Below are positions 48,253-57,245 of a DNA stretch of 64,000 bases, piece by piece (position 1 is the stretch's first letter; each line of letters opens with the position of its first letter). The stretch is from NCBI GenBank assembly GCA_016192145.1, contig JACPUT010000004.1:62001-126000 (forward strand), read 5' to 3'. The notes under the pieces are model-generated. The model worked only from the letters and a program-made list of their open reading frames with translations, had not been told where the DNA came from and did no database searches. Source of the stretch: Acidobacteriota bacterium (GTDB lineage Bacteria; Acidobacteriota; Holophagae; Holophagales; Holophagaceae). The translations under genes were made by a program, and so were the position numbers.

Positions 48253-49879
48253 AGCCCTTGTCCTTCGGGACGACGGGCTCCACCGTGGCGCCCACCTTGT
48301 CCAACCGCTCCACGGCGCGCTTGCGTTCGGCATCGATCTGCTCGGGTTCCTCCACCAGCGTGGGGGTGAGGAAGATGGCCAGCTCCGTGTGCCGCTTCTC
48401 CTTCTCCTTCTTGCTGAAGAGGTTTCCCAGCCAGGGGATGCGGCGGAGGAAGGGGATGCCCCGATCATCCTGGCCATCCCGCGACTTGATGATGCCCGCG
48501 AGCACCAGGGTCTCCCCGTTCTTCATGCGCACGACGGTGTCCAGATCGCGGCGATCCACCACGGGCAGGGTGGCACTCGCGAGCAGGTTGCCCGCGGAAT
48601 CCTTCACCTGCGTGGATTGCACCGACACCACCTCGCTCACGGAAGGGTTCACCGCCAGCGTGATCATGCCGTCCTCGCCCACCTGGGGCTGGATATCGAG
48701 CACGATCCCCACGGGCACCACCAGGGGCGTGACCGTGGTGGTGATGATCGGAGCGCCGAAGCCGCCGCTGGGGGTGACCTGGCTGTTCTGGAGGAAGTAG
48801 GCCTCCTCGCGGATCACGCGGAGGATCGCCTTCTGGTTGTTGAGGGTGGAGAGGCGGGGGCTGCTGAGTACCTGCAACCGCCCATCGCGGGCCAGGGCCG
48901 AGAGCGCGGCCGTCACGCGTTGGTTGTCCACCACCATGCGGAAGAGCCCCTGAGTGGCGTCCACGTTCGGGTTCAGCGTTTCGCCCGGGGTGAAGGAACC
49001 GGCGATGTTGGTGCCGGTGCCCAGCCCCGAGCTGGCACCGGCGGAGAGGATGGCCTTCTGCCAATCCACGCCCACCTGACTATCCTTCCCCAGGGTCACT
49101 TCCACGATGCGGGCCTCCAGTTGCACCTGGTGGCGGCCGCGTCGCTTGACCTGCTCCAGATACTGCTCCACCCGCCGATGGGTGCTGGGCTCCGCACCCA
49201 CCACCACCAGGCCGGCCTCCGGCTGGATGATGAGGGTCTTCCCATCTTTGGCGATGGCCTTGGAGCCGGGGGCCTTGGTCTGGCCGGAAGCGCCGTCGGT
49301 TTCCGCTTCAACGGGCTCGCCGAAAATGATGGTGCTGAGCCCCATCAGCAACTCGCTCCATGGATCATAGGCATTCCCCGAGCTCAGGGTCGATTCATAC
49401 GAGCTGCTATGGCCACCCTGCCCGCCCCCTCCGCCGGAGCTGGAACCGCCACCGCCCCCCGAGCTGGAGCCGCCGCCCCCCGCTCCGCCGCTCACCTGGA
49501 TGGTCTGCCCCGAGGCGTTCACGGAGAACTGCTTGTCGCCGCTCCGGCGCAACGCGAGCTGGTCCACCTGATAGAAACGCAGGGCTCCATCGGCCTTGTG
49601 GATGTGGATGGTGCGCCCCTTCCGGGTCGAACCGAGGCCCAGGTTCGGCAGCACCTGCTCCAGGAGTTCATCGAGGGTGACGGCCTTCAGATCCAGGCCC
49701 TTGATGCGCGTCTCGACTCCGGGGTCGAAGCTGAGGTTGAGGTCCGTCCCTTCCGTCGCCGCGCGCAGCACGTCCTTGAGGTCGGCCTCGCGGACGGACA
49801 GGGTGACGCGCCGCAAGGGTGGCGCTTGGGCCAGCAGCAGGGTCGATAGGGCGGGAATGATCAGCTGGCGGAGGCTCAA
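48239..49879 (-). CDS. Secretin of type IV pilus / MSHA-like system
   Basis: 546 residues from TTG 49879 (GGAGGG site; coupled to the PilP-like stop). A signal peptide (LIIPALSTLLLAQAPP) and an STN-like N-domain (VREADLKDVLRAATEGTDLNLSFDPG), then a long Gly/Ser-rich low-complexity linker (about 130-165) and the secretin beta-domain with VPVGIVLDIQPQVGEDGMITLAVNPSVSEVV, ending GIPFLRRIPWLGNLFSKKEK. It makes the outer-membrane pore. The last gene of the eight-gene cluster. Confidence 0.92.
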   Translation of the reverse strand: MSLRQLIIPALSTLLLAQAPPLRRVTLSVREADLKDVLRAATEGTDLNLSFDPGVETRIKGLDLKAVTLDELLEQVLPNLGLGSTRKGRTIHIHKADGALRFYQVDQLALRRSGDKQFSVNASGQTIQVSGGAGGGGSSSGGGGGSSSGGGGGQGGHSSSYESTLSSGNAYDPWSELLMGLSTIIFGEPVEAETDGASGQTKAPGSKAIAKDGKTLIIQPEAGLVVVGAEPSTHRRVEQYLEQVKRRGRHQVQLEARIVEVTLGKDSQVGVDWQKAILSAGASSGLGTGTNIAGSFTPGETLNPNVDATQGLFRMVVDNQRVTAALSALARDGRLQVLSSPRLSTLNNQKAILRVIREEAYFLQNSQVTPSGGFGAPIITTTVTPLVVPVGIVLDIQPQVGEDGMITLAVNPSVSEVVSVQSTQVKDSAGNLLASATLPVVDRRDLDTVVRMKNGETLVLAGIIKSRDGQDDRGIPFLRRIPWLGNLFSKKEKEKRHTELAIFLTPTLVEEPEQIDAERKRAVERLDKVGATVEPVVPKDKGFKEP

Positions 49880-50496
49880 GGGCCCTCCTTAGGGTCGGAA
49901 TTTGGCGCAGGATGGATGGATTTCACTTCGGTGCCCCCGGGCCCTTGCAGCTCCACGGCCTTGGGGTGGATCTTCCGCACCTTCCAGGGCGCGCGACCCA
50001 GTTCCTGCTTCTCCCGGTAGCCCACGCCGTCGAACCAGACGCGACTGCCTTCGGGAAGCTGGATGAGGATGTCCGGGAGGGGCGCGGGGTCGGGCGAACC
50101 CTCGCCGGAGGGATGGGCCTTGGACGGGGCCTCCCACATCTTGGGGCCTCCCAGGCGAATGAGGTCGGATGGGCTCTCCCGCAGGGCCGCCCCGGGCAGG
50201 GAAGCCCGGGCCTGGGTATCCAGGGCATCCAGGCGATTCAAGTCGCCGGGGACGAAGGCGAGGGGTTTGAGGTCATCCCACACGCCACTCGCCTCCGTGG
50301 GGGCCTCCTGCGCGGGGGCGGGCGCGGGGTTGGAGTCCGGGGGCGCGACCTCGGAGCTCTGCCCTGCGATCGGAGCCGGTGAGGGCTCGGCCGACTTCGG
50401 GCCTGAGAAGCTCTGGTAGTTGAACCAGGCCACCGCGGCGACCCCCACCACCAGGGTGGGAAGCAGCCAGAGCTTGTTGCGCTCGACAAAACTCAT
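49876..50496 (-). CDS. PilP-like type IV pilus assembly protein
   Basis: 206 residues from ATG 50496, with a membrane anchor (LWLLPTLVVGVAAVAWFNY), a Pro/Ala-rich linker and a C-terminal beta domain containing IQLPEGSRVWFDGVGYREKQELG and a VRKIHPKAVELQGPGG segment. In position and layout it matches PilP-type proteins that bridge the inner-membrane PilN/O complex to the secretin. The sequence itself is divergent, so the name rests on position. ATGA overlaps on both sides. Confidence 0.7.
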   Translation of the reverse strand: MSFVERNKLWLLPTLVVGVAAVAWFNYQSFSGPKSAEPSPAPIAGQSSEVAPPDSNPAPAPAQEAPTEASGVWDDLKPLAFVPGDLNRLDALDTQARASLPGAALRESPSDLIRLGGPKMWEAPSKAHPSGEGSPDPAPLPDILIQLPEGSRVWFDGVGYREKQELGRAPWKVRKIHPKAVELQGPGGTEVKSIHPAPNSDPKEGP

Positions 50497-51131
50497 GGCG
50501 CATCCCCCGGGGCCGATTGGGGCAGCGGTTCCAGCACCAGGTTGCGCAGCCAAAGGGATTGCTGCCGATGCTCCGGGGTGGATTCCCAGCGCAGGCCCAC
50601 GGGCTCCAGCATGGGCTGCACGGCCGGAAGGTGCTCCAGGCCGATGAAGAGGCGATCGGCGCCCCCGGAAATGCGCGCTTCAAGGACCCAGGCCTTCAGT
50701 TCGCCTGGACCACTGACCCCCGCGGCCCCGAGAGGGGGTGGCAGGGCGCCGGGAAGCGTGAAGCTGGCCTGGATGGGATCCCAGCTGGAGCGCACGCCCA
50801 CGATGTTCACCCCGTGGCGCCCCCAGGTGCGCTGCAGCAGGCTCACCACGCGATCGTAGTGGGCCAACTTCTCGCGATCACCGGACACGATGGGCAGGCG
50901 CTGGCGCCAGGGCGCGGTGGGATCCAGCAGCACCTTCCGTTCCTCCACCGAGAGGGGCTGGAAGTTGGGCAGGTCGCGGATCTGCGCGTCGGCCGCTTCG
51001 ATGCGGGCATCCAGGGCCTCGAGGGTCACCCGGGTCGGTCGCACGACGAAGGCGAAGAAGCAGATGGGCAGCACCAGGAAGATCACGGCGAAGGCGACCC
51101 GTTCCGCCGGGCGCGTGGAGGAACCGCTCAT
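50493..51131 (-). CDS. PilO-like inner-membrane pilus assembly protein
   Basis: 212 residues with one N-terminal transmembrane segment (VAFAVIFLVLPICFFAFVV), then a coiled-coil segment and a C-terminal ferredoxin-like domain. Family-type segments are weak, but the position between a PilM-PilN-like gene and PilP-like gene is the canonical one. ATGA overlap with both neighbours. Role: structural inner-membrane ring component of the pilus machine. Confidence 0.72.
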   Translation of the reverse strand: MSGSSTRPAERVAFAVIFLVLPICFFAFVVRPTRVTLEALDARIEAADAQIRDLPNFQPLSVEERKVLLDPTAPWRQRLPIVSGDREKLAHYDRVVSLLQRTWGRHGVNIVGVRSSWDPIQASFTLPGALPPPLGAAGVSGPGELKAWVLEARISGGADRLFIGLEHLPAVQPMLEPVGLRWESTPEHRQQSLWLRNLVLEPLPQSAPGDAP

Positions 51132-52528
51132 GGGGCGCTCCCTTCCAGGGTGAAGCGGGCCACGGCCCGCTGATCGATCTTGGAATCATTCTCGTCCCGG
51201 CGATCCAGCACCTGCACTTCGCGCATGGGCTGGAGGGCGAGGCCCGGATGGGCTTGCAACCGGGCCAGGTAGAGGGAGAGCGGCCCCGCGCTGAAAGAGG
51301 GCTCCGTGAGGGCGGTGCCGGTCACCACGAAGCGGTGCTTCAGGGGTTCGCCCGGCGCCTGGAGGACTTCAACCTTTTCGAGCGACACGCCTTCGGGGGC
51401 CTCCAGGAGCAAGGCCCCCAGGCGCCCGAGGGCCTGCCCCGCCTTCACCTGCCGAGCCTCCGCCATGCGCAGGCGCAGCAGGGGCACGCGAGCCCCCACC
51501 ACCTCATGCCGCTGGGCCTGCAGCGCCTTGCGCTGGGCCAGCGTGGCTTCCATCTGCTCCGCATCCCGGGCCCGCTGATCGGCGCTCCACCGGAGCCAGG
51601 CCCACAGGGTGCCCATGAGGCCCAGCGCGAGGAAGGACGCCACCCACAGCACCAGTCGCGCCACCTTGCGGGTCTGGGCCTCCAGCACCTCCACCGGCAC
51701 GAGATTCAACCCGCCCTTGCGCTCCCGCTCCAGTCCCCGCCACAGGACGGGCCAGAGTTCAGCGGGGCCTTCATGGGCCTTCAGGCGCAACCCCTTCAGG
51801 CGATCTAGAAAAGGCGCCGAAGGTGCCTCCATGCCCACGAGCAGGAGATGGTCCACGGCGATATTCCGCTGCCGCTGCTTCACGAACTGGAGGGTGCGCG
51901 CCAGCTCCTGCACCACGCGCTCCAACCGGGACTCCTCGTCCTCGTCCTCCGGCAGGCGGAAGGCGCGCTGCAGCAGCAGGCCAGGCCCCCGGAAGACGCA
52001 GAGGCGGCCCAGGCCCTCATCCACCGCCAGCACCATGCGATCCCGAGGTTGGTCGGGCGTGCCGTCGAGCCCCCGCTGCAGCACCCGGGCCCAAGGCGTG
52101 GCGAGGGTGAACCGCAGATCCAGATCCTCGGCCAGGGCCACCAGATCATGCATCTCCCGGGAGGGCAGGCTGGCGATCCAGAGGGCGTGACCGCCCTCGG
52201 CGGCGGGATCCGGATCCTGGGCCGCCCCCGTGGCGGCCGTACCCGCACCCTCGGCAGCCCCCATGCGGCGGGCCGTGTCCTTCAGTTCCGAAGCCCCCAG
52301 GAAGGGCGCATCCTGGCACGTCACGCTGAGGCTGGATTGGCCCAGCAGCACGCGGAGCTCCGAGCCGCGCGGGATCACGCCCCGGAGCGCCGTGCCCCAT
52401 TCCGCCCGCCGCTGCGGCCCCGCCGCCACGCCCGGCAGCGCCAGGAGCAGCTGACCTTCCCCATCCCGCAGGGCGGCGCCCTGATCTTCCATGACCAGGA
52501 CGAAGGTGTGCTTGGAGGGTTTGGACAT
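51128..52528 (-). CDS. PilM-PilN fusion (GspL-like) pilus assembly protein
   Basis: 466 residues from ATG 52528; a TTG three codons upstream overlaps the pseudopilin stop and is also possible. Residues about 1-275 are a PilM/GspL-like actin-fold cytoplasmic domain (DRMVLAVDEGLGRLCVFRG), a transmembrane segment follows at about 290-310 (LVLWVASFLALGLMGTLWAW), and the remaining 150 residues are PilN-like. Fused PilM-PilN corresponds to the GspL architecture of type II secretion systems. It lies between the pseudopilin and the PilO-like gene and overlaps the latter by ATGA. Confidence 0.8.
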   Translation of the reverse strand: MSKPSKHTFVLVMEDQGAALRDGEGQLLLALPGVAAGPQRRAEWGTALRGVIPRGSELRVLLGQSSLSVTCQDAPFLGASELKDTARRMGAAEGAGTAATGAAQDPDPAAEGGHALWIASLPSREMHDLVALAEDLDLRFTLATPWARVLQRGLDGTPDQPRDRMVLAVDEGLGRLCVFRGPGLLLQRAFRLPEDEDEESRLERVVQELARTLQFVKQRQRNIAVDHLLLVGMEAPSAPFLDRLKGLRLKAHEGPAELWPVLWRGLERERKGGLNLVPVEVLEAQTRKVARLVLWVASFLALGLMGTLWAWLRWSADQRARDAEQMEATLAQRKALQAQRHEVVGARVPLLRLRMAEARQVKAGQALGRLGALLLEAPEGVSLEKVEVLQAPGEPLKHRFVVTGTALTEPSFSAGPLSLYLARLQAHPGLALQPMREVQVLDRRDENDSKIDQRAVARFTLEGSAP

Positions 52529-52533
52529 GGCGC

Positions 52534-53367
52534 TCAATTGAAGGTGAAGGTGAGGTTCTGGGTCCCGCCGGGGGCGAGCGTGACGAGCCGTGACTGGGTC
52601 TGCGGTGCGGTCTGCGCCGCGAGGCCCAGCCCGAGGACGGCCGGCTGACCCCCTGGGATCGTCACCGTGATAAGCAGGGGCCCCGCGGGTAGGTTCTGGC
52701 GGGAATAGGGGGGCACGGGGGGGGGTGCCACCAGGCTGAACAGGACAGGGGTAAGGACGTTCGTCCGGGAAGGGGGCGTTGCCGAAATGGCACTCGGGAC
52801 CACCGGAAGATTGCCATGGCGAACGGTGGTCACTTGCACCGTCCCCGAGGGGGCCGGAAGGGTGGGGTTGGGGTAGACGAGGTCATCGACCCGGGCGGAT
52901 GGGTTGCCAGCCAGCACATCACTCTGCCCGTTGGGACCCCGCGTGGTGATCTGGAATCCGCCCGTCACCTGGCGGATGAGGTAGGCCCGGCCCCACGGAT
53001 CCGACGGCAGGCCCGTGTTCAGCGTGCTTCCCGACCAGTAGGGCCCCCGCCAGCCGCCCAGCAGGGGGCTCCCGGCGTAGGTTCCGTACAGCCGGGTGCC
53101 CGTGGCGGCCGTGGCGATGGCGAGATTGGGAGTGGCGACCCCGTTCGGAAAGCCGAAATCACCCTGCATGCCTGGGACATTGCGGTCCGGGGCGCCGAAG
53201 CAGGCTTCATAGAGTTGCTTCAGCTCGATCCGGGCCCTTTGTTCCTTCGCCTGATTCACGCTCTTGAGCAGGAGGGGAACCGCCGTGCCCGCCAGGATCG
53301 CCATCACCGCGATGGCGATGGCCACTTCCATGAGGGTGAATCCATCCCGCTTACTGGGCGCCGGCAT
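52534..53367 (-). CDS. Pseudopilin-like prepilin protein
   Basis: 277 residues from ATG 53367, which has GGAGG seven nucleotides upstream. The type III signal peptide is clear: KRDGFTLMEVAIAIAVMAILAGTAVPLLL, with prepilin peptidase cleavage before FTLME and Glu5. A long N-terminal helix and a beta-rich C-terminal domain with DPWGRAYLI follow, characteristic of the GspG-type calcium site. Pilin or pseudopilin of the system; larger than GspG. Coupled to PilC by a short overlap. Confidence 0.9.
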   Translation of the reverse strand: MPAPSKRDGFTLMEVAIAIAVMAILAGTAVPLLLKSVNQAKEQRARIELKQLYEACFGAPDRNVPGMQGDFGFPNGVATPNLAIATAATGTRLYGTYAGSPLLGGWRGPYWSGSTLNTGLPSDPWGRAYLIRQVTGGFQITTRGPNGQSDVLAGNPSARVDDLVYPNPTLPAPSGTVQVTTVRHGNLPVVPSAISATPPSRTNVLTPVLFSLVAPPPVPPYSRQNLPAGPLLITVTIPGGQPAVLGLGLAAQTAPQTQSRLVTLAPGGTQNLTFTFN

Positions 53368-54553
53368 TGATGCCTCCAATGAGCGTGTAGATGGGCAGCA
53401 GGATGGCGAGGGCGACGAAGACGAGCAGGGATGCCAGGCCCAGGATGATCAAGGGTTCGAGGAGCTGGAAGAAGCGCTTCACGCCGGCCTGCACCTCGGC
53501 GTCGAAGTACTGGCTCACCTTGGTGAGGGTCTGTTCGAGATTGCCTGCTTCCTCGCCGATGGCGAGCATGCGCACCACGAGGGGCGGGAAGGTGCCGACC
53601 CGGGCGGCCATGGCGCCCAGGCGCTCGCCGCCTTCGATGCCCTCGCGGATGCGGCGGACATCCAGCGCCAGCCGGGCATTGCCGGTGACCCCTTCGCACT
53701 CCCGCAGGATCTGCACGATGGGGATGCCGGCGCGGAACTGGGCCGCGAAGAAGGTGGCGAACCGGGAGAGCCCCATGCGGGTGACGAGCGGCCCGACCAG
53801 GGGTGCGCTGAGCTTGCGGGTGTCCCACCAGAGCCGGTAGGCGTCATCCCGCAACGACATGCGATGCCCGAAGTAGAGCAAGGTGGGCAGGGCCACCACC
53901 GCCCAACCGAAGCTGACCATGAAATCACCCACGCCCAGGAAGATCCGGGTGGGCAGTGGCATGGCCACGTTGAATTCGCGCAGCATCTTCAGGATGGGCG
54001 GGAAGGCGAAGATGGAGGCCGCGAGGATCGCGACTCCGATGACCCCCAGCACGATGAGCGGGTAGGTGCTCGCCTGCTGGATCTGGGCGGCGAAGGCCTC
54101 CTCCCACTCCACGAGTTTCACGACCTCGCGCAAGGCCTCATCCAGGCGGCCGCTGCCCTCTCCCGCCCTGATCATGTTGATCTGCAGGTGGGAGAACAGG
54201 CTGGGGTGGGCCTGGAAGGCCTCGGAGAGGCTGGCGCCGCCCTCGATGCGCCGGCGGATGTCGTTGAAGGCCGCATCCAGGTTGGGGTTCTCGGGCACCC
54301 GGTAATCCGCCAGCGCCGCGAGGATGGGCACGCCCGCCTCGATGTAGCTGCCCAGGTGCATGAGGAAGGCCACCTGATCCTTGCGGGAGATGGTGGCCCG
54401 GCCGGCCCGAGTGGCGCCTTCGGGCTCCGCCTTCACGAGGAAGGCCCTCTCCCGGGCCAGGGCGTTGGCCAGCTCGTCCTCGCTCGAGGCCATCCGCACG
54501 CCGCGGATGAGGCGTCCGTCATAGCCCTTGGCCGTGAAGGCGTAGCTGGGCAT
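53351..54553 (-). CDS. Type IV pilus inner membrane protein PilC / GspF
   Basis: 400 residues from ATG 54553 (sharing a base with the PilB stop); the frame extends upstream but without support. Two homologous cytoplasmic domains separated by membrane segments: residues about 70-130 (QVAFLMHLGSYIEAGVPILAAL) and about 270-330 (RFATFFAAQFRAGIPIVQIL), with transmembrane stretches at about 165-190, 215-235 and near 375. This is the PilC/GspF fold, the platform protein of pilus machines. Confidence 0.95.
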   Translation of the reverse strand: MPSYAFTAKGYDGRLIRGVRMASSEDELANALARERAFLVKAEPEGATRAGRATISRKDQVAFLMHLGSYIEAGVPILAALADYRVPENPNLDAAFNDIRRRIEGGASLSEAFQAHPSLFSHLQINMIRAGEGSGRLDEALREVVKLVEWEEAFAAQIQQASTYPLIVLGVIGVAILAASIFAFPPILKMLREFNVAMPLPTRIFLGVGDFMVSFGWAVVALPTLLYFGHRMSLRDDAYRLWWDTRKLSAPLVGPLVTRMGLSRFATFFAAQFRAGIPIVQILRECEGVTGNARLALDVRRIREGIEGGERLGAMAARVGTFPPLVVRMLAIGEEAGNLEQTLTKVSQYFDAEVQAGVKRFFQLLEPLIILGLASLLVFVALAILLPIYTLIGGINAGAQ

Positions 54554-56238
54554 CAGGCCTCCTCCGCCATGGAGACGCGCAGGGCCTCTTCCAGGGTGAT
54601 GAGGCCTTTGCGGGCCAGGTTGAAGGCGTGCTCGAAGAGGCTCGTCTTGCCCTCGGCGCGGGCCTGGGCTTCGATTTCCCCGAGCCCGGCGCCCTTGGCG
54701 ATGAGCTCGCGGATGGCGGGGCTCACGAAGAGCAGGTCGTGGATGGGACGCCGCCCACGGATGCCCGTCTGGCCGCAGATTTCGCAGCCGCGGCCCTTCT
54801 CCCACTGCCCTGTTCGCTGCTCCGGCTTGAGCAGGGTGAGGGCTTCGGGCTCGGGGGCATAGGGCTCGGAACAGGCCTGGCAGTTGGCCCGCACGAGTCG
54901 CTGGGCCAGCACGCCCTGGAGGCTGGCGGCCAGCTCCAGGTTGCTCACGCCCATGTCCTTCAAGCGCGGGATGGAGCCCACCGGATCGTTGGTGTGGAGC
55001 GTGGAGAGCACCAGGTGGCCCGTCATGGCCGCGCGCATGGCGATCTCCGCCGTGTCGCGATCCCGGATCTCACCGATGAGGATGATATCGGGATCCTGCC
55101 GGAGGATGCTGCGAAGCCCCGCCGCGAAGGTCAAACCCGCCTTCACGTTCACCTGCACCTGCGTGATGAGGGGCAGCTCGTACTCGACGGGATCCTCCAC
55201 CGTCACGATGCAGCGATCGCTCCCGTTGATGCTGTTGAGGGCGGAATAGAGGGTCGTCGTCTTACCGCTGCCCGTGGGCCCCGTCACGAGGATCACGCCA
55301 TGGGGCAGGGCCAGGATCTTGGTGAAGCGCTCGTAGATCGCATCCGGCATGCCCAGCTGATCCAGGCCCATCACGAGCTTCGTCTTGTCCAGGAAACGCA
55401 GCACCACCTTCTCGCCGTGGTTGTTGGGCAGGAAGGAGGCGCGCACGTCGAAGTGGCGCTTGCCGTAGGTGAACTGGAACTTGCCATCTTGGGGGAGGCG
55501 GTTTTCCGCGAGGTTCACCTCCGCGAGGATCTTGAACCGGGCCACGATGGCCGCCTGCACGGCCTTGGGCAGGCTGGGCCCCTGGTGCAGGGTGCCATCC
55601 ACGCGGTACCGGGTGAGCACCGTGCGGGGCCCGGGTTGCACGTGCAGATCCGTGGCCCGGTCCCGCACGGCCTTGAGCAGGATCTGGTCCACGAGGCGCA
55701 CCACGGGCAGCTCCGCCTCGGGATCCCGGGAGGTGCCGAGGCTCGCCTGGATGGCCTCCTCGATGAGCTCCTCCAGCGTCTTCCGCTCGCCGTAGGCCTC
55801 GTTGATCTTGACGTGGATATCCTCTTCCGCCGCGCCGGACACTTCCACCGGCCGCCGCGTGTAGGCTTCGACCTCGCCCAGGGCCTCGATGTCATAGATG
55901 TTGGCCATGGCCAGCGTGAGCACGTCCCCCTCGAGGGAGAGGGGCACCACGTTGAGCCGGCGGGCCATCTCCTCGGGCACGAGCGCCAGCGCAGCCGGAG
56001 GGATGTCCAGGTCGCCCAGATCCACGTAGCGGACGCCGCCCTGCTCGGCCAGCACCGCGCTGAGCATCTGCGGCGTTACGAGGCCCAGCTGGGTGATGAT
56101 CTCGCCCAGCATCACGCCCGTGCGCTTCTGCTCGCGCACCGCCAGCTCCAGCTGCCGCTCCGTGAGCAGGCCCGCGGCCACCAGGCGCTCGCCCAGCAGC
56201 TTGCGGGGGGCTCCCTGGCCCGGGGTCGGACTGCTCAT
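54553..56238 (-). CDS. Type IV pilus assembly ATPase PilB / GspE
   Basis: 561 residues from ATG 56238. N-terminal T2SSE-N domain (LLGERLVAAGLLTERQLELAVREQ), then the ATPase with Walker A GPTGSGKTTT, the Asp box and His box regions (ILIGEIRDRDTAEIAMRAAMTGHLVLSTLHTND) and a C-terminal zinc-binding region with CQAC and CEICGQTG. It powers pilus extension or secretion. Standard length. A hairpin at 56247-56281 separates it from the pilin gene. Confidence 0.96.
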   Translation of the reverse strand: MSSPTPGQGAPRKLLGERLVAAGLLTERQLELAVREQKRTGVMLGEIITQLGLVTPQMLSAVLAEQGGVRYVDLGDLDIPPAALALVPEEMARRLNVVPLSLEGDVLTLAMANIYDIEALGEVEAYTRRPVEVSGAAEEDIHVKINEAYGERKTLEELIEEAIQASLGTSRDPEAELPVVRLVDQILLKAVRDRATDLHVQPGPRTVLTRYRVDGTLHQGPSLPKAVQAAIVARFKILAEVNLAENRLPQDGKFQFTYGKRHFDVRASFLPNNHGEKVVLRFLDKTKLVMGLDQLGMPDAIYERFTKILALPHGVILVTGPTGSGKTTTLYSALNSINGSDRCIVTVEDPVEYELPLITQVQVNVKAGLTFAAGLRSILRQDPDIILIGEIRDRDTAEIAMRAAMTGHLVLSTLHTNDPVGSIPRLKDMGVSNLELAASLQGVLAQRLVRANCQACSEPYAPEPEALTLLKPEQRTGQWEKGRGCEICGQTGIRGRRPIHDLLFVSPAIRELIAKGAGLGEIEAQARAEGKTSLFEHAFNLARKGLITLEEALRVSMAEEA

Positions 56239-56246
56239 AACGTCTG

Positions 56247-56281
56247 GGACCCGTCCCATCCAAAGAGCGTGGGACGGGTCC
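56247..56281 (-). promoter_or_regulatory. 12-bp stem-loop between pilin and pilB genes
   Basis: GGACCCGTCCCA (56247-56258) pairs with TGGGACGGGTCC (56270-56281) around an 11-nt loop. On the minus strand it follows the pilin stop and precedes pilB, with no T-run. It probably reduces read-through or protects the pilin message so that pilin is made in excess. Confidence 0.65.
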
Positions 56282-56294
56282 TGGGCATGGAAAC

Positions 56295-56945
56295 CTAGTT
56301 CACGCGGACGACGATATCGTCCACGGACGTGGTGGTCTTGGTCCAGCCGTTCACCGGAGGATTGGTGAGGCTGTTGACCGCGGAAATGGTCTTGTTCGGG
56401 CCCGCGCAGACCACCCAGATGGCGCCGTTGGTGTTCTGTCCATTTTGGTTGTATCCGATGATCAGGTAGCGGGTGCCCCAGGGATCCGTCTTGGCGGCGA
56501 CATCGGAGCCCAGGTAGGGACCCTTGTAGGCGAACTCCTGGCCCGCATTGGCGGCGGCACCCAGGTTCGGGAGGGCGAACATGACCTGCGCGTTGGCCGG
56601 GCTGGCGGCCGTGGAGAACAGGTTCGTGAAGAGGTTGTTGGCGTTGCCCGCGGCCACGCCGACGGGGTAGCTGGTGGCACCGGCCGGGCCCGAGGCCCAG
56701 AAGAGGTTGCCGGCGCCGCTGGCCCCGCCGGGCCCGCCACCCACGCTGGGACGGTTGGCGGTGTCCTTCAGCTGGCTGGCGATGGCCGCGGCGATCACCT
56801 GGATATCGTTGGCCGCGCGGGCCCGGCGGCTGTCATCGAGGTTCTTCACCACGAGCGGCACCACGATGCCGGAGAGGATGGCCACCACCGCGATGGCGAC
56901 CGCGGCTTCGATGAGGGTGAAACCCTGTTCTCGGGCGTTCTTCAT
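56295..56945 (-). CDS. Type IV pilin-like major prepilin
   Basis: 216 residues. Starts KNAREQGFTLIEAAVAIAVVAILSGIVVPLVVK, a prepilin signal of class III with the conserved Glu5 in FTLIE; the rest is a long helix and a beta domain with Gly/Asn-rich loops and the DPWGTRYLI segment, seen in GspG-like pseudopilins (calcium-binding loop). First gene of the cluster, with an AGGAG site. Major pseudopilin or pilin is inferred from order. Confidence 0.93.
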   Translation of the reverse strand: MKNAREQGFTLIEAAVAIAVVAILSGIVVPLVVKNLDDSRRARAANDIQVIAAAIASQLKDTANRPSVGGGPGGASGAGNLFWASGPAGATSYPVGVAAGNANNLFTNLFSTAASPANAQVMFALPNLGAAANAGQEFAYKGPYLGSDVAAKTDPWGTRYLIIGYNQNGQNTNGAIWVVCAGPNKTISAVNSLTNPPVNGWTKTTTSVDDIVVRVN

Positions 56946-56959
56946 GGGAGCTCCTGGAT

Positions 56960-56975
56960 GAAGGTTGGAACCTTC
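56960..56975 (-). promoter_or_regulatory. Palindrome in the leader of the pilin gene
   Basis: GAAGGTT GG AACCTTC. A 7-bp palindrome with a 2-nt centre, too tight for a hairpin, so a DNA-binding site is more likely. Lies 15 nt ahead of the pilin ATG, between start and a weak TTGAGT-17-GATACC candidate promoter (57014-56986 on the minus strand). Confidence 0.35.
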
Positions 56976-57091
56976 GGATTTTAGAGGTATCGGTTGTAAA
57001 TAAGACTAACTCAACTAGGGGCATTCCAAGGGGTGGATCCTTCACCGCCTTGCCCCGGTGAGGCCTTTGAAGTAGCATCGACAGATCGCTT

Positions 57092-57166
57092 GCGGGCGTA
57101 GTTCAGTGGTAGAACGCAAGCTTCCCAAGCTTGATGTCGAGGGTTCAATCCCCTTCGCCCGCTCCA
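57092..57166 (+). tRNA. tRNA-Gly (anticodon CCC)
   Basis: 75 nt including encoded CCA. Acceptor GCGGGCG pairs with CGCCCGC; D-arm, anticodon stem CAAGC/GCTTG with loop TTCCCAA and anticodon CCC at 57124-57126; T-arm GAGGGTTCAATCCCCTT. All arms fold. Followed directly by an intrinsic terminator-like hairpin. Confidence 0.96.
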
Positions 57167-57200
57167 AAGGAAAGGCCTCCGAGTCGGGGGCCTTTCCTTT
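57166..57200 (+). terminator. Terminator of tRNA-Gly
   Basis: AAAGGAAAGGCC (57166-57177) pairs exactly with GGCCTTTCCTTT (57189-57200) around an 11-nt loop, ending in TTT. It also lies 46 nt from the end of a convergent gene. Confidence 0.85.
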
Positions 57201-57245
57201 AGCTGGCAGGAGCCCGGGGGGACCGGCCCGAGGATCCCGGAGGCC

